From: Proales similis | Lineage: Eukaryota; Rotifera; Eurotatoria; Ploima; Proalidae | Assembly (NCBI GenBank): GCA_019059635.1 | Contig: JAGVRJ010000013.1 | Location: 1,426,001-1,490,000 of the forward strand | Length of the DNA: 64,000 nucleotides | Direction: 5' to 3' | Part shown: positions 33,620 through 46,510 of the stretch, in pieces | Position numbering within the stretch: the stretch's first letter is position 1 | How the letters are laid out: the number at the start of each line of letters is the position of its first letter | Notes under the pieces: generated by a model | The model's database searches: none | What the model saw: only the letters and a program-made list of their open reading frames with translations | What the model was told of the DNA's origin: nothing | Program-made: the position numbers and the translations under genes

Positions 33620-35659
33620 ATGGCTCCAATAAATGATCAGAGTGTGGTGGCTGAGTTTACTCATTTATTAGAAAAAAGCCGCCATCTTTTCAATAATATA
33701 AGGTAAATAAACTTTTAGTCCATCAAACATATTTATTTGTCCTAAAGTTGATAACTACTAGAGACTTGCCTCAGTACGGACACAAGCATAGTCATTGGCA
33801 GAACTATTTTTCGCGAACATTTGAAGTTTACACCAAATTGTGGAAGTACCAACAAGAGCATCGACAAACTTTAGAGAAGACGTTTGGTCTTAAAAGATGG
33901 CAAATTGGCGAAATCGCTTCTAAAATTGGCCAACTCTATTATCAATACTATTTACGCACAAGTGATTCTAACTATTTAAACGAGGCGTTCAGTTTTTACC
34001 AAGCCATCCATTCTCGGGATTATTTTTCTGGAGCCATTCAAGAGGAAAAGTAAGCTGCCCACCTTATTAATAAAAAAAAATCTTTTGAATATTTTTCGAT
34101 GGCTTAGGTCCGACTTGATGGTTAAAAAGCTTCGCTTTTACGCCCGATTTGTGGTTGTCGCCCTTCTCTTAAAACGTCGAGAGACAGTGAGCGAGCTCGT
34201 TAATGTTCTAGGGTCGAGTATAGATGAATATATACGAGTTTATGATGGCGAAGATCAGCTAGAGTGGCAATTGGTCAAAAACGAACTATCTGATTTTATT
34301 CAAGCCGATGAGTTGATTTCTGCCTCGGACAGAAATTTTTCAGTCTCGGCTCGTTTCCGCTTTGATTCAATCTCTTCGAATGCCAGACACCCAGAATTGC
34401 ATGCTGCTTCATCCTGTCAATTAAGGGAAAATTCATTATTCCTCCAGGAAATAGTTATTATTGGCCATAGAAAAGATCAAATAAAATTCAGCGAATTATC
34501 ACTGGACATGTTCCGCATGCTTCAAGCAGTCGAAATAGACCCGACTTTTTCGAGTGGAAAAAGCAAGTTAAAAAATCCTCGGAAACACTTGTTGTACAAG
34601 CCAAGTTTTGCTCAGTTTCTTGCTTACGCCAGTTCGTCATTCCAAGACCTACTTCTACACGGTGTTTTGATGCTTTATATATCGGCTGATGCATCTGAAA
34701 TTCCCAAGAAAAATCACCAGTTTCATAGTAGGCAAAGAAAAGAAGCATTATTTCACAATTTAAAAAGCTCTTTTTTCAAGAGACTTACAGCTGCGCCGGA
34801 GTTTCCACGAATTCAAAAAGAAATGATAGCGAGCAGAGGCCGTCGACAATTAAGGAGCAGCCGCAAAATCAAGTTCATTGGTTTCTGCAGAAGATTCTTC
34901 TCTTTAAATTTATTACTAACCAAATGATTTAAGTATCTACCCAGGTGATTTAATACCGTTTCTTCGAAAGCCTTTTGTGTTGGTCGTTGATAGCCCTGCA
35001 GGATCTTCGTTTTGCGTGAGTTCACTCGATTTGATTGAATAACGTTTGCTTCAACATTATTTTTTAAGGATTTTCCAATGTTATTTGCCCAACCTCTATT
35101 GGTTTTAGCTGCACCTAGTCGATCTCCTGATTCTTTTCAATGTAATTTAAATCAAATTAAATAATAGTGTGTCATGTAGGTTTGAGAAGCTAATGAGACT
35201 CTTAATAGACGATCAATCAAAATACGGAAGCTTATTTACATTATTTCTTACAAGCCCAATCTCAGCCATTATGTTGTTATGGGGAAAGTTAAAGATGGAC
35301 AAAAAATTGGCAATCGAATTAGAAAAGATTTTACAACTGACGCTAGGTCACTTGCTAAATTTATTTTTGGACATCCAAGTTGTTGGTAAGCCGCCCAAAA
35401 TATTTACTTAAATAAAAAACTTGAACTTTGGCTCTATCTAGGTGAATATTTTTCGCATTTTTGCGGTGATGAGTTTATAAGAAGCTTTCTCTGCCGATTC
35501 GTAATATGCTTTTTTTCTTTAAAAATCCATCCAGCTTTCGATGAAACCGATTTTTTACCAAACTGCTATCCTCGGCTCCCTAGTGAGATTTTATCCGATC
35601 AAAGATTAAAGGAATTGGTTCTTGCATTTCCAAATACTCTTGGAGTTTCTGAGCTTTGA
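33620..35659 (+). CDS. SCAI: SCAI (suppressor of cancer cell invasion) homolog
   Basis: Seven exons (33620-33702, 33762-34049, 34108-34872, 34934-35015, 35069-35141, 35209-35385, 35442-35659) give 561 residues; human SCAI has 606. Collinear blocks: EFTHLLEKSRHLFNNI, RDLPQYGHK, TKLWKYQQEHRQ, LKRWQIGEIASKIGQLYY, YLNEAFSFYQAI, MVKKLRFYARFVVV, IKFSELSLDMFRMLQA, KHLLYKPSFAQFL, GDLIPFLRKPFVLVVDS, DQSKYGSLFTLFL and FCGDEFIRSFLCRF. Known role in vertebrates: a nuclear cofactor that restrains MRTF/SRF transcription and takes part in DNA-break repair. Exon 3 carries an insertion rich in Arg/Lys/Ser (about residues 330-375) relative to human. Donor 3 (GTTCAT) is weak. Convergent with the NTE gene, with a shared poly(A) palindrome. 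Confidence 0.92.
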
Positions 35660-35691
35660 ATCTTATCATTATCACTTTTAGTTTTAGTTCG

Positions 35692-35705
35692 AAATAAATT
35701 TATTT
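35692..35705. terminator. Palindromic bidirectional poly(A) signal shared by SCAI and NTE
   Basis: AAATAAATTTATTT is a perfect 14-bp palindrome that presents AATAAA on both strands. On the plus strand the hexamer lies 34 nt after the SCAI stop; on the minus strand it lies about 62 nt after the NTE stop. Both transcripts would therefore end on the same element and their 3' ends would overlap. Confidence 0.6.
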
Positions 35706-35765
35706 TTCTTCGTTTAACTAAATAATCGGAGCCAAATTAATCATAGAAATGACTCAAAAAAGGCT

Positions 35766-38700
35766 TCACAAAGCGGAATCGTTCACGTTGGTAAAATCGG
35801 CTAAGAGTTTAAGTGCATCTAAAGGTAAGCTCGTGTTTAGTTCAGTCTCGCTCTCATCTTCAGCCTTAATGCTTTTGACGGTTTCTAACATGGTATTTAC
35901 TCTATCGACCTTTGAATCATTTTCTCGTTCATTAATTGGTGTTTCATCAATGTCAGATGGCACAAGAGTTGGCTAGTTAATTAAATTGACGCAATAGGCT
36001 GAACTTTAAGAAGTATTCAAACCTCACCTTAAGCGAGCTAATAAAGCTTTGCTTACTGTATGCATCTGTTTCACTTGCACGACGCTTACTCAATGGCGAC
36101 GAAGAAAAGGCCACAAGCGGAGAATCATCAATATATTCGTCGTAGTCATCTGGCAATGCAATTTTTCTTTGCTGCTTAGGCTTAAAGTCTATGATTAGAA
36201 GCATAATTAAGATCAAGAAAGCGATGTTGTAGGTCTTAAACTCACCGTTAAATTTAGCCTTAGAATCATCAATTTGGACGCTCTTTTTAGACTGCTTGGA
36301 AGAAATGCTTGTTCTACGTGAATGCTGATCGTTTAGTTGCCAATCGTTCTCAATTTTGCTAACTAGTTGCGAGAGGTCTTCAAAGTGGAACCTATTGGCT
36401 CCTAGTTGATGGCCAGACTCGCGAATGCGAAAGTCTTGGTTCGATTTGTGCTTTGTACCTATATCTCTTGCCTTTGTAATGAAAGTTAGGTCCTTGTTAT
36501 AGATTGAAAACTAAAAACTATGCCTTACGCTGCCAAATTTATGGATATGAGTTTTTCGAGGCTTATTCAAAAACTTTTCTACTGATCCCGCATGTTTAGT
36601 CCAAGTATCAAAAAGAATGCTTCCATAGTTATATCCAACTTCCTAAAAAGCCACATAGAAGTATGCCTTATAATGAAATTTGATCGGGAACAGACCTTAA
36701 TTTCGTCAAAGCTTCCAAACTGGAGAGTTCTGTACTTCTCAACTGGTATATGAATGTAGTTACAATATTCGCTGTTTTTAACGATTTCAAGGCCGCGCTG
36801 ACAAGAGACATAAGCCAGACGAGTTTGTATTTCCGTCAAATCAGGAACTTTTACCGGAGACGTCCTGATTTAAGATGACGTATTAAATGAAAATTAATTA
36901 CTTCCTGTTTAACACTTATTACCAGAGATTCCATTTCTTCCATAAAAGCCACCAGCCCGACAATTCATCGCCGTAATTCGTAAAATTTATGTCATCACGC
37001 GATCCAACATCAATTGCAATCACTGTGTTAACTCCCATTCTATGCATGACGTCCGCTAAATAAAGATCATTTAGTTGCTAAGACTTTAACTCGAGGTTAG
37101 GTTATAACTCGAGCTGATTTCCAAATGCAGAGAAAACTTGTGCGATAGAAAATGATGAGAATTCAAAACGGATGGATGCGCTATTATTCCTATTCTTTAA
37201 GAAGTCATATTTAAAAATTTACAACCTGGTAAATTGTTTGTATAACCACCGTCAAGCAGTAAATGTCCATCTAAGGGATCACAAAGTGGTGGCAAGTAAC
37301 CCGAAAGGGACATGCTTGAGCGTACATAACGCCATAAGGAACCTTAAGCCCAGCGAATTACTAAAAGCGTCTGAGCCTGGGCTGTTTTCATACAAAAGAA
37401 TTCGACAAGACAGGTGCCATAGGGATGATAATTCAACTCATGAATGTCATGTTATAAGCAAAGGAAATATTCGAAACAGAATGCGCTGAAATAGCTCTGA
37501 ATTAAGCTCTGAATTACCAGGAACGTTGTTTACATAACATCCATCGACTGTTTTGAAAGTGGTTTTACCATAGCCAAATCATATTGTCTGAAAGTTTCTC
37601 ACCTAGTAAATGCCCATCATACGGGTCACACATCGGTGGAAAAAGCCAGCAGTAGGTCATACTAGCCCGTACATATCGCCAAATTTCACCTAACGATTGA
37701 AAAATTAGCGGCTTATATAAGCTGCGGATCGGGATTGGGATTCTTAAGCGATTAGAATTAGCGCCTAGAGCGAATAGCACATTGTCTTGTCAGAATTCAA
37801 TGTTTGTATTAAATCATAGCCCAATTGTAAGAAAGCACATGTCATTTATGCCTTATGTTTTTACCATTCATGTGGATTCTCATTTTACTCGATGATATAT
37901 CAGTCGTTACGCAGAAATAAGGAATCCATAAATCTTCGATTTGCCTATTTCCAAACACCTCTTCGATTGTCCGATTGAATGCTCTACCGGTAAACATAGA
38001 AGTTATTGGATATGTCAAATCCTTAGCCTGTCTAGCATATGAGGTCATTTTCTACAACACAGATTATTACTGATGAAAATTTTTAAAAAATCTTGATAAA
38101 TCTGTTGACTAACCAAACACCAACTTTTGGCTCGCTCACGAAATTTATCATAGTCATTATCTTCAGCCCACAAAGCGCCCATAAAAGAGCCGATACTTGT
38201 TCCCCCAATCATGTCTATTGGAATATTTGCTTCCAGCATCGCTTTGATTATTCCTACATGAGCAGCTCCACTGCAAAAAAAGAGTTTTAACAATATTTTG
38301 AGTTTAATTGAAAATATTTACCGAGCGCCACCACCTCCAAGGACTAAGCCAATAGAAGTGCCCGTTAAGAAACGAGCTAAACGAGAAAAGTCATCCATTT
38401 TGTTTACTTTTTCAGAATGCAGCTGTTCTTCGAGTCTTGAAAGCTAAAAAACATGAGATAGCCAGATAGATAGCTATTTTTTAAAGTTAACTTAATACCA
38501 GTCTTTCACTATTTCCTGTTGTAAAAGTTACATCAGGACATCTAATATGATGATGACTGGTGCACCAACTCCGCATATTAAGCCATTTTACAGTGTTGGT
38601 GGGCCTTGAGCCGTCTTTTCGATGCAAAAGTACAAGTTCTTTCTGAGCTCGAATAGCAAAGTTATCAATCTCTTTTTCTAGCTGTCCGACAGTAGGCTCG

Positions 38701-41396
38701 TTTGCTGCTAAACCAACTATCAGCAAGCAGTCAGCCTGACGCATGCACCGTCGAGTCCATGGTGTCAATTTATTTTCACACTGATAAAGAACAATCCGAT
38801 GATGATCTTCCTGTTGGCCCAGCCATGCGCACAATCTGTACTCATTTACTCGGTCCAAGGCTGAAGGTCCGAGCTTCTCCACAATTAAATCTTTAGTCAG
38901 AAGAAGGGTAGAATCAATTGCCCGTAACGCATGACAAAGCTGTAACGTGAAAGCATGAAGGGGTACATCATTCGAAACGGGCATAATGGCTACGGTACAA
39001 AGATTAGAAACTATGGTTGGGGCATCTATCGGTTGTTTCAGGCCATAACTAGCGTCTAAGTATGGGCTTGTAGGTTCTTTCTGAATTGTGTTGAGCAATT
39101 TAGAACTCAGCATATTTATCAGTCGAGTAACTACTCTCGGATGTCTGAATTTAATAAAATTGAGCAAACCTCGCGGAATTTGCGCAATCTCGGTATCGCG
39201 AATAGCAACAACAGTCGTCGCATTGTTCGTCTCAAGTAATATTTCAACCAAACCTACCAGATCGCCTCGACCAAATTCACCAACCAATTGTTTGCTGCCA
39301 TTATTTGCTTTAAGGATTGAGCGAAGGCGGCCGTTTAGGACAATATACATGTAATCGGCCCTCATACTTTGCCGAAATAGAGCGTTTCCCGACTCAACTA
39401 AATTCCATTCGAGAGCAAAATCAATCTGGCGTACAAAAGGTGACATTCTTCGAACTATGTGATTTGCAACTGCCAAGACAACCAAAGGATGCTTACGAAT
39501 TAGCTCATAGAACTTGTCTTTGGTTATAATAGCTAATTCGGTGTTAAGCCGCGCTGTGATGGTAAACAGAGATGGTTCTCCACTGATGGCGCTCATGTTC
39601 ATGCAAAACTCGTTTGACTTACAACAAAATACACTAGATTCTTCTTCATTTAGTTCTTTTTGTGTGGCATTAAGAAGCCCATCAATAACAAACATAAGGT
39701 TTGAGTTAAAGTCGTGCTCTCGGCATAGAATTGTTCCCTCGGAAACGAAAACCAATTCGATTGTACCATCAAGTAAGCTTTCATCTGACAAATTGAGCAA
39801 CTCCGCTATTTTTTGGCGAACTTCTGGCAGTTTTTTTTTTAGATCACGTCGAGTCAATCCATCCCCGAATTCACTTCCATCTAGACTTGACATGCTGGTT
39901 GCAGTTTGCATGCTATCATCTGAATCCTCGGATTCAGTTAGCTCTCTTCTCAAATTAGCTAATTGATTAGCCAGTTCAATTTGTTCGATGCTTCCCCTTT
40001 GCATTGATTGATTTATCAGTTTTTCTTCCTTGTTCCGAAGTTGGCTCAGTGCTAAGGAATTCGTCCGATCTGTAGAGGGACTTGGACTGCTGGTTATTTT
40101 GTTACCTCTCGTTCGTTTTTTATTATGGTAGCTTTGTTGTTCCTGAGTATCCATGTCTTCTGTACGCAAATTTAAAGAACTACTTTCAGTCGACACTCTG
40201 AGTTCGATGCCTCTGTGTCTTCTTTTTCTTTTAATCCGGCTTGATTCGCCATTTCTAACCAATTCACTGGTAAGCCCTAGATAGTTGTGGAGAGCTGTAA
40301 ACGTAACTCTTTGAAGTCGCAAAATTATAATCTGTGTGATTCGCACCAAATAATCTGGATACTTTCGCAATGTATCCACAAAAGCCTTGCCGGGAAGCTT
40401 TAATATTGAAGTATCCTCTACTGCTTTTGCCGATACCGTTCTATAAGGTCGTGGGTTCTCAGTAAGAACGTCCATCATACTAAGAAGAGAGAATATATGG
40501 CTTCCCTCTGCACACTCTTTGATGAGATGTTTGGATCCCTTTTCATCAGTAACAAAGACATGCACTAGGCCTGATTCGACCACATATATTGAATCGTCAA
40601 GTTCGCCTATTTTAAATACATAGTTGTTTGCGTAAATTGTTTTTGTCTCCATGAATTTGCACATTTCAAGTATTATTTTTTGGTCAAAGTAGCCAAACAC
40701 CTTGACGCTTTTGATTAGATTTATAAGAGCCGACGGCAAATGTCCGTCATTGCGGTCGCTTGATGCTTCAATCTCAAGTAACGAGCTTGGTGGTTCGGTC
40801 CGCCGGTAAAGAGGGTGAATGGAGTTTTCTTCCTTGTTGTTTGAAAAGGTTTTGGACAAAAGCCTGTAAAAATTCTTGGACTTTTCTGCTGACTGAGTTG
40901 TTAAGTTTCCACGAACTGTTGAGACAGTTCTTAGCATCTTTTTTCCATAAAAAAATAGTTTGTCTCTTTTTCTAAAGCGTGGCTGTTTCGATTTAAACTT
41001 GTTGAAGAAAGATAGAGCTGAATCGCTCAAATATCCATCTTCACTCTCAGATGCATACTTTATTCGGTTTACAGCTGCTTTTAACTGCTGAGCTGCTGGT
41101 GAATCGTTGCTTAACTTATATGCTTGTAAGCGGCTGTGAAGTGAAGGTTGATGATTGGACTGGCGACAACACAATAAGCACCAAAGAAAAAAAGAAATAA
41201 GTCCGAGTATGATCGCAATCAAATATGTTTCTGGAATGTTGAGGCGTTCAAAAGCATCCCAAAGTAGGTCTAGTTGTTCGAATGAATTGATTGCCCAGCG
41301 GTTTATTGTCCTGTTCATTTGTTCCAAAATGGGACCAAATCGTTCACCGAATTCTTCGAGCATAGTCAGCTCCTCACTGTAGGCTGATGTTTTCAT
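35766..41396 (-). CDS. PNPLA6: Neuropathy target esterase / PNPLA6-7 (Swiss cheese) lysophospholipase
   Basis: Eleven exon positions yield 1496 residues with either one of two alternative cassettes (fly sws 1425, human PNPLA6 1366). Exon 1 (41396-38499) encodes an N-terminal TM helix (about 58-78), three cyclic-nucleotide-binding-like domains and an Arg/Ser-rich linker. Later exons: 38443-38322, 38270-38114, 38051-37865, cassette, 37055-36923, 36864-36696, 36642-36529, 36471-36246, 36188-36028, 35972-35766. The patatin domain has oxyanion GGGGARGAAHVG (about 1002-1013), nucleophile Ser1032 in GGTSIGS, and Asp about 1152 in DGGY, followed by [20 protein letters not shown] and RLAYVSC. Role: ER-membrane hydrolase of (lyso)phosphatidylcholine; it also binds PKA subunits in flies. 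The C-terminus is long, acidic and low-complexity. Confidence 0.95.
37226..37342 (-). other. Alternative exon cassette B of NTE (single exon, canonical)
   Basis: One exon of 117 nt with acceptor CTTAAG and donor GTTGTA, phase 1 in and out. It encodes [20 protein letters not shown], then [16 protein letters not shown], matching PNPLA6 orthologues almost residue for residue, including the catalytic Asp in DGGY. Confidence 0.8.
37518..37689 (-). other. Alternative exon cassette A of NTE (two-part, divergent)
   Basis: Exons 37689-37603 (87 nt) and 37547-37518 (30 nt), separated by a 55-bp intron, add to 117 nt and enter and leave in phase 1. They encode [20 protein letters not shown], then [16 protein letters not shown], a diverged version of the canonical segment. 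The catalytic Asp is kept, but the next-but-one Gly is Cys (DGC) and the SGYLPP loop is changed to CWLFPP. Lies upstream of cassette B in transcription order. Confidence 0.7.
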
Positions 41397-41905
41397 TGGG
41401 GCGAATTTTTCGATTTGATATTTAGCATCTATATTTTATTGAATTTGTTAAATGGAAATATGAACAAGAATTATTTTATTTAATCGAGCTTTAGAACTGA
41501 TGTTACACAAATGCCTCATTGCCTGAATTTAATCATATGCATATGAAACTGAATAATTTGCCACAAAGTAAACCGCCTATAACTAACGATTGAAAGGAAC
41601 ACTGGTTTTTGTCTGTTCATAGAACTAAAGCCATCAGTTTAAAGCTCTGGATAGGAAATTTCTAATTGCGTGCCGGCTATAAGCTAAGAAGAAGTAGAGA
41701 AAATTTTTTCTTTATAGCGTAAACGGATGCTCTTATTCAAAAGACAAACATCTATACAAGTATAGACAAATTCTCTTTTTGATTTATAATAAATTATCCT
41801 CTGCTATGTTTAGTTGAGAAATCGCACGTGAAGTCTTCTTCAATTGTAGGCTGAAAGTTTTCAAATAGGAATTTTCAAATAAAAATCATCATTTTTAGGT
41901 TTATT
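41397..41905. other. Divergent promoter region of NTE and DDX31
   Basis: About 510 bp between divergent starts. No gene. CATTTTTAG ends 7 bases before the DDX31 ATG. Confidence 0.4.
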
Positions 41906-44684
41906 ATGGAGGATTCAATTGAAATAAATACTTTTCAACCCCCAAAAACTGTTAAGCAAAAAAAGCCGAGCCAAGAAAAAAAGCTTCAAGCTGTTGTGGG
42001 ACAAAAGTTTCCGAAAGAAGCGAGGTCAACTCAGAAAAAAACTGAAATTTTTTCTAGAAAGGAGGTTAGACTTTTTGTCAAATATAATTATAATTTAAAC
42101 CAAAGTTTTACCAAACATTCTAGGAAGAAAGAAATCAGAAAAATGATTTAACTAGTGACAAGGATAAAATAAGAAAAAACTTAGCCTGTTCAGCAGGGGC
42201 AAAATTTTCTTCGCTATTTAAAAATAACCCTGCAATCCCCAAAGTGGAGAGGTTTTCACTTTAAAATCAACATCTTCGAAAAAATAAATAGAAATTATAT
42301 TTTAGTTCCGAGGCTAAAAATGTCGCAAAAGAAGGCCTTTTCTCGTCCACTGCATATTCAGGCACATGCCTCAATCCGCATCTAGTAGATTGTCTGGCCA
42401 AAAGATTCAAGGTCGACAAAATGACTCAAATTCAAGAAAAGAGCATTCCGAAATTACTTACCGGCGCCGATTGCTATGTTCGCTCCCAAACCGGCTCAGG
42501 CAAAACCTTGGCCTACGCAATACCAATCATTCAGAAGCTTATGTCCCGAGAATCTAAGCTTAAAAGGACAGACGGGATCAGAGCGTTAATTCTGGTTCCA
42601 ACTCGTGAGGTGAAGCTACTGAATTAAAATTTCTGCTGTTTGATTAATGCTATTGAAATTAACTTAAAGCTAGCTATTCAAACATGCCAAGTTTTTGAAG
42701 AACTTTGCAAGGTAAGAATAGAGTATAAACCAAAGAATCAGTTTCCAATAATCCGAATAATCTAATCCTAATAATACAATTAATCCAATCAAAAAGGCTT
42801 GTATTTGGATTGTCCCTGGCGCACTTTACGGAGGTATGAAAAAAAAGGCAGAAAAAGATCGAATTCGTCGTGGCCTTAATGTATTAATCGCTACTCCTGG
42901 ACGTCTTTGCGATCATTTGGATACAACCATGGCGCTTGATTTGTCTAAGGTTGAATTTCTTATATTTGACGAGGCCGACCGAATGCTGGAGCTTGATTAC
43001 GCCAAAAAAATTAACTTCATCATATTTAAAATCCAATCAGCCAAAAAAAAACTTGCAGAACAGCCCAACATTCCAAAATTCAAACTAGACGAGAACGGTG
43101 AACCAATCGAAGCTGAGCCGTCCGAGGTCATTACTGATAAGCCTCAGACGATTTTGATCTCTGCGACAATGAATGCTGGAATTCAAGAAATAGGCCGCAG
43201 ACTAAACATGAACGATGCTGTTCATATTGATGCTACTTCGGATAAAAAGGATGACCAAAATGAAAATGCACAGCCCATTTCTGATCGAATAACAATGCCA
43301 GAGAATCTTTCCAATTACTTTATGTTTGTACCCAGTAAACTTCGACTAATTGGACTCATTTCGTTTCTATTAGAAAAAATGGTCGTAAGTTTTTTTTTAA
43401 ATTTCCTTGGCTAAAAAACCATCTTAATGATTATTCAGTATAAGCAAACTGCCAAAAAGATTATTATGTTCGCCTCTACTAATAATAGTGTGCAGTTTCA
43501 TGAAAACATATTGAATACATTCATTAACAGGAAGTTTAACTTGTGCTCAGATCTAGCTGATTCAGATGATGATTTACCTATTCTTAATCATCAGGCTCAA
43601 ATTTGCAATGTATTCGCTCTCTACGGTAACATGGATCAACCCAAACGCACTGAAATTCTTCGAAGCTTTTGCAAAGCTTCAAGTGGTCTTCTTATATGCA
43701 CGGTGGGTTAATTAATTTTTAATAGACTCTTCTATTTGCTGACCTTTTAATTCAGGATGTTGCCTCTCGTGGTCTTGATATACCCAGTATCGATTGGATA
43801 TTACAATATAACTCGCCTGGCTCCTGTGTAGACTATGTTCACAGAGTTGGGCGCACAGCGAGAGTTGGTCATAAAGGGAAAGCCCTCATATTTCTCGAGC
43901 CATGTGAAGCTGATTATTTAAAAGAACTTAACAAAATTGGAGTATCTCTAAAAGAAATCAAGCTCAATTCAATAATGCAATGCCTTACCGAGGAAGCTAA
44001 ATATTATCCTCGTCAACTAGCTGGAGATCGAGTAACTAAAATATTTCATCTTAATTTAAATCGATCTTTTAAAAAGGGATGGGCCTTAAAAAGCTAGTGT
44101 TTGCAAAATCAGCCGAAGAGTGTGCAAACTCCCTACAGTTTCATATTGAAGAGTATGTTGGAAGATCGAGCGAAATAAAAGAAAATGCTAGAAGTGCGTA
44201 TACATCGTATTTGCGGTCCTATTCAACTTTCAGTAGCGACCTCAAAAGAATATTTCACATAAAAAATCTACATCTCGGCCACTTGGCTAAGAGTTTTGGA
44301 TTACGCGAATCCCCTAAAGAGTCGATTAGAAGTGAAATTAAAAGCGATAAGCCTCGAGAGAGATACACCCAAAACAAAGACAGTCGAATAAAAGACAAAT
44401 TTTCGGGTCGAATGGCTTCCGATAGATTGGATTTAAGGTACAACATCAGCAAATCCTGATAAATATATGATCAAGGTCCTAATCCTTTAACCTTATCTTT
44501 AAATAGCGGTTTACTTAAAAAGGCAAAACAAGTGTCTGAGTTCTCTGCTGGATTCGATGCTGCAAACAAACCTAGAACAGCTGGCCAGGGAGACAGGCAA
44601 GCATTTAAGAGAAAACGTCTCGCGGATATTAAAACAAACAAGCCAGTCAAAATAGTCAAGAAGAATATGGATATATTTGACTAA
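41906..44684 (+). CDS. DDX31: DEAD-box RNA helicase DDX31 (Dbp7-type)
   Basis: Nine exons (41906-42064, 42124-42251, 42306-42609, 42670-42711, 42797-43384, 43439-43702, 43756-44031, 44094-44437, 44507-44684) give 760 residues. After a Lys-rich N-terminus: Q-motif region MTQIQEKSIP, motif I SQTGSGKT, PTRELA, TPGRL, DEAD, SAT, then helicase C with DVASRGLD and HRVGRTARVG. DDX31/Dbp7-specific wording: WIVPGALYGGMKKKAEKDR, VPSKLRLIGLI, LKRIFHIKNLHLGHLAKSFG and, near the C-terminus, SEFSAGF. Role: nucleolar 60S ribosome biogenesis. The fourth intron (42712-42796) contains a short AATC/AATAATC-rich stretch. The eighth acceptor is placed at 44093 because the nearer AAAAAG would break frame. Confidence 0.94.
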
Positions 44685-46510
44685 GAGCGAAATGGTTTAG
44701 ATTGAAATAAACAAATCAAAGTAAAATTGTAAAGAATCGATTCAATGGGTTTCGTTAAGGTCATGGTCGAGCTGAATAACAACAACGTTGCTATTTACAA
44801 CTTGAGTTTAGATCTCCCCATCAAGAATTGCCACAATTATGCTAAATTTGAAAAGCCTTGCAGTTACCGAGCGGACTCCTAATGCTTCGTTCTCTTCTAA
44901 AATACAGTCCGATGCACGACTAACCAAAACATCTGGCCATTAATTATTAAAAATCCAAACTGAGCGCTTTCATTGTCGAATAAATTCAGCGTTGAGGCCC
45001 TTTTTTCAACTCTGAATTGCTTCATTATTTACCGGTTGCGGTTTCTTTTTCTGCTTCTCTCCATGAATCCTTCACCTGTTTTTCAGTGCCCTCGCACGTT
45101 TTTTTTTTGAAGCTCACTGAAATACAGGCGAATTATTTTGATTCAGCTACTTATCGAGAAAGAGAGCTTGCGTTTCTCTATCGATTTAACCTTTTATTCG
45201 ATTTTATAATTTTTCTCTCACATCCATCTGATTATAATCAATTAAAAAAACTTCTTTGATCTTCTTCAAATCTAGTTTTTTGAGCACACATCGTGAAAAA
45301 TATTGACCACATGGCTTAAGACATGCAAGATTCAGGGAACCTAAGGCTTTTGAAGCTAACAAACGCTTCCGTTCGCGCCAAGATTAAAAAAGACCCGGTT
45401 GAGTAGAGTTTTAATATTCAAAGAGATTAAGGGCAACAAAAGACGTTTGACGTCCAACGAATTAAGCGAACACATAAACTCGTTTTGAGCTGCCTTGCGC
45501 CTATTTATTCGATTTAAATATTAATAGAAAAATTCTTTGATGTTATTGTTGGCGCAGCTATTGTGTTTTTCTTGTGATGGTTGCTTTTGCAGTCGGTATG
45601 AATAAATAAGCAACGAAATAATAAATATTTTGGTGTAGTGATAAACGCTATAATTACTTTAGAAGTTGTACGATGGGAGCTTGAACGTTTGCTTTGTTCG
45701 TGCACTCACTCGAGTTCGAGCAAACAATGTTTTACTCAGGTCGATTTTTTCGAGACTCGTTGACTCACTACTGAGGTCGTCTCGATCGGCCTGGTGGACT
45801 TACCAATAGCTCAGATAAATTGACACTAACGGTAATTTCAAAGCTCATGTGTTTAAGGTTTGTTTGTGTATGCATTTGTAGGGACGATCAAAATTGCTAA
45901 TCAAGTTCGTTGAACTTTTGAATCAAGTGTATAAGCTATGTACCTTTTTCACCTCTTTTAAATAAAGCTTATCTTCTCCAAGCAGTTTATCTTTCGTGCT
46001 CTCTTTTCCATGCACGGTATATAATTGTTCCGAAAAGCTATGTGTTAATTGTGCGCTTGGAGCCGTCTTTTATTACGTTACTGAGTGTCAAGCAATTCAA
46101 GCATGAGTCTATTTATCTAAGAAGGTCTAGGCTGAATTGAAAATCCTGAGCTGTAGAATTAAAAGCCTAGAATCATTCGCCCGTAATACTCGGGCATTTA
46201 GTAAAGATAGCGCGCCGCCTGCCTCTTCATAATTCATACCTTGTGATATTTTATTCAAAGATTTACTTTTCTCCTCAAGCCAACCTTTAATTCTTTTTCG
46301 TCTTTGTGAATAGCTATTTTCATAAGTCCTGGCATTTGATTAAAATACTTAATTGTTCTAACTGGCTCCCTTTATGATCAGTTTCATCATTTCCAATTTT
46401 AATTCATTCGGCTGAATAAGAATCACCCTAATTAAGTTCTAACTCTCAAGATGAAAATATTTCTTCAGTGATTTAGATGCATCAGCCAATCTGAATGAGA
46501 GGGCAAAGCA
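44685..46510. other. Intergenic region DDX31 to CLCA
   Basis: About 1.8 kb without a supported gene. AATAAACAAATC near 44707 is the probable DDX31 poly(A) signal. The rest is AT-rich with small unsupported frames. Confidence 0.4.

Noticed and set aside
35118-35208. Phase conflict in SCAI at the acceptor near 35179
   Set aside because: Using the donor at 35142 and the acceptor ending at 35208 restores phase and the expected DQS...GSLFTLFL alignment.
38342-38499. Exon 1 of NTE ending at the in-frame stop after 38487
   Set aside because: A GTATTA donor at 38498 continues to the exon with LVLGGGGAR; the stop belongs to the intron.
42712-42796. AATC/AATAATC repeats in a DDX31 intron as a possible small RNA or repeat array
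   Set aside because: Units are irregular and few; no hairpin or array structure.
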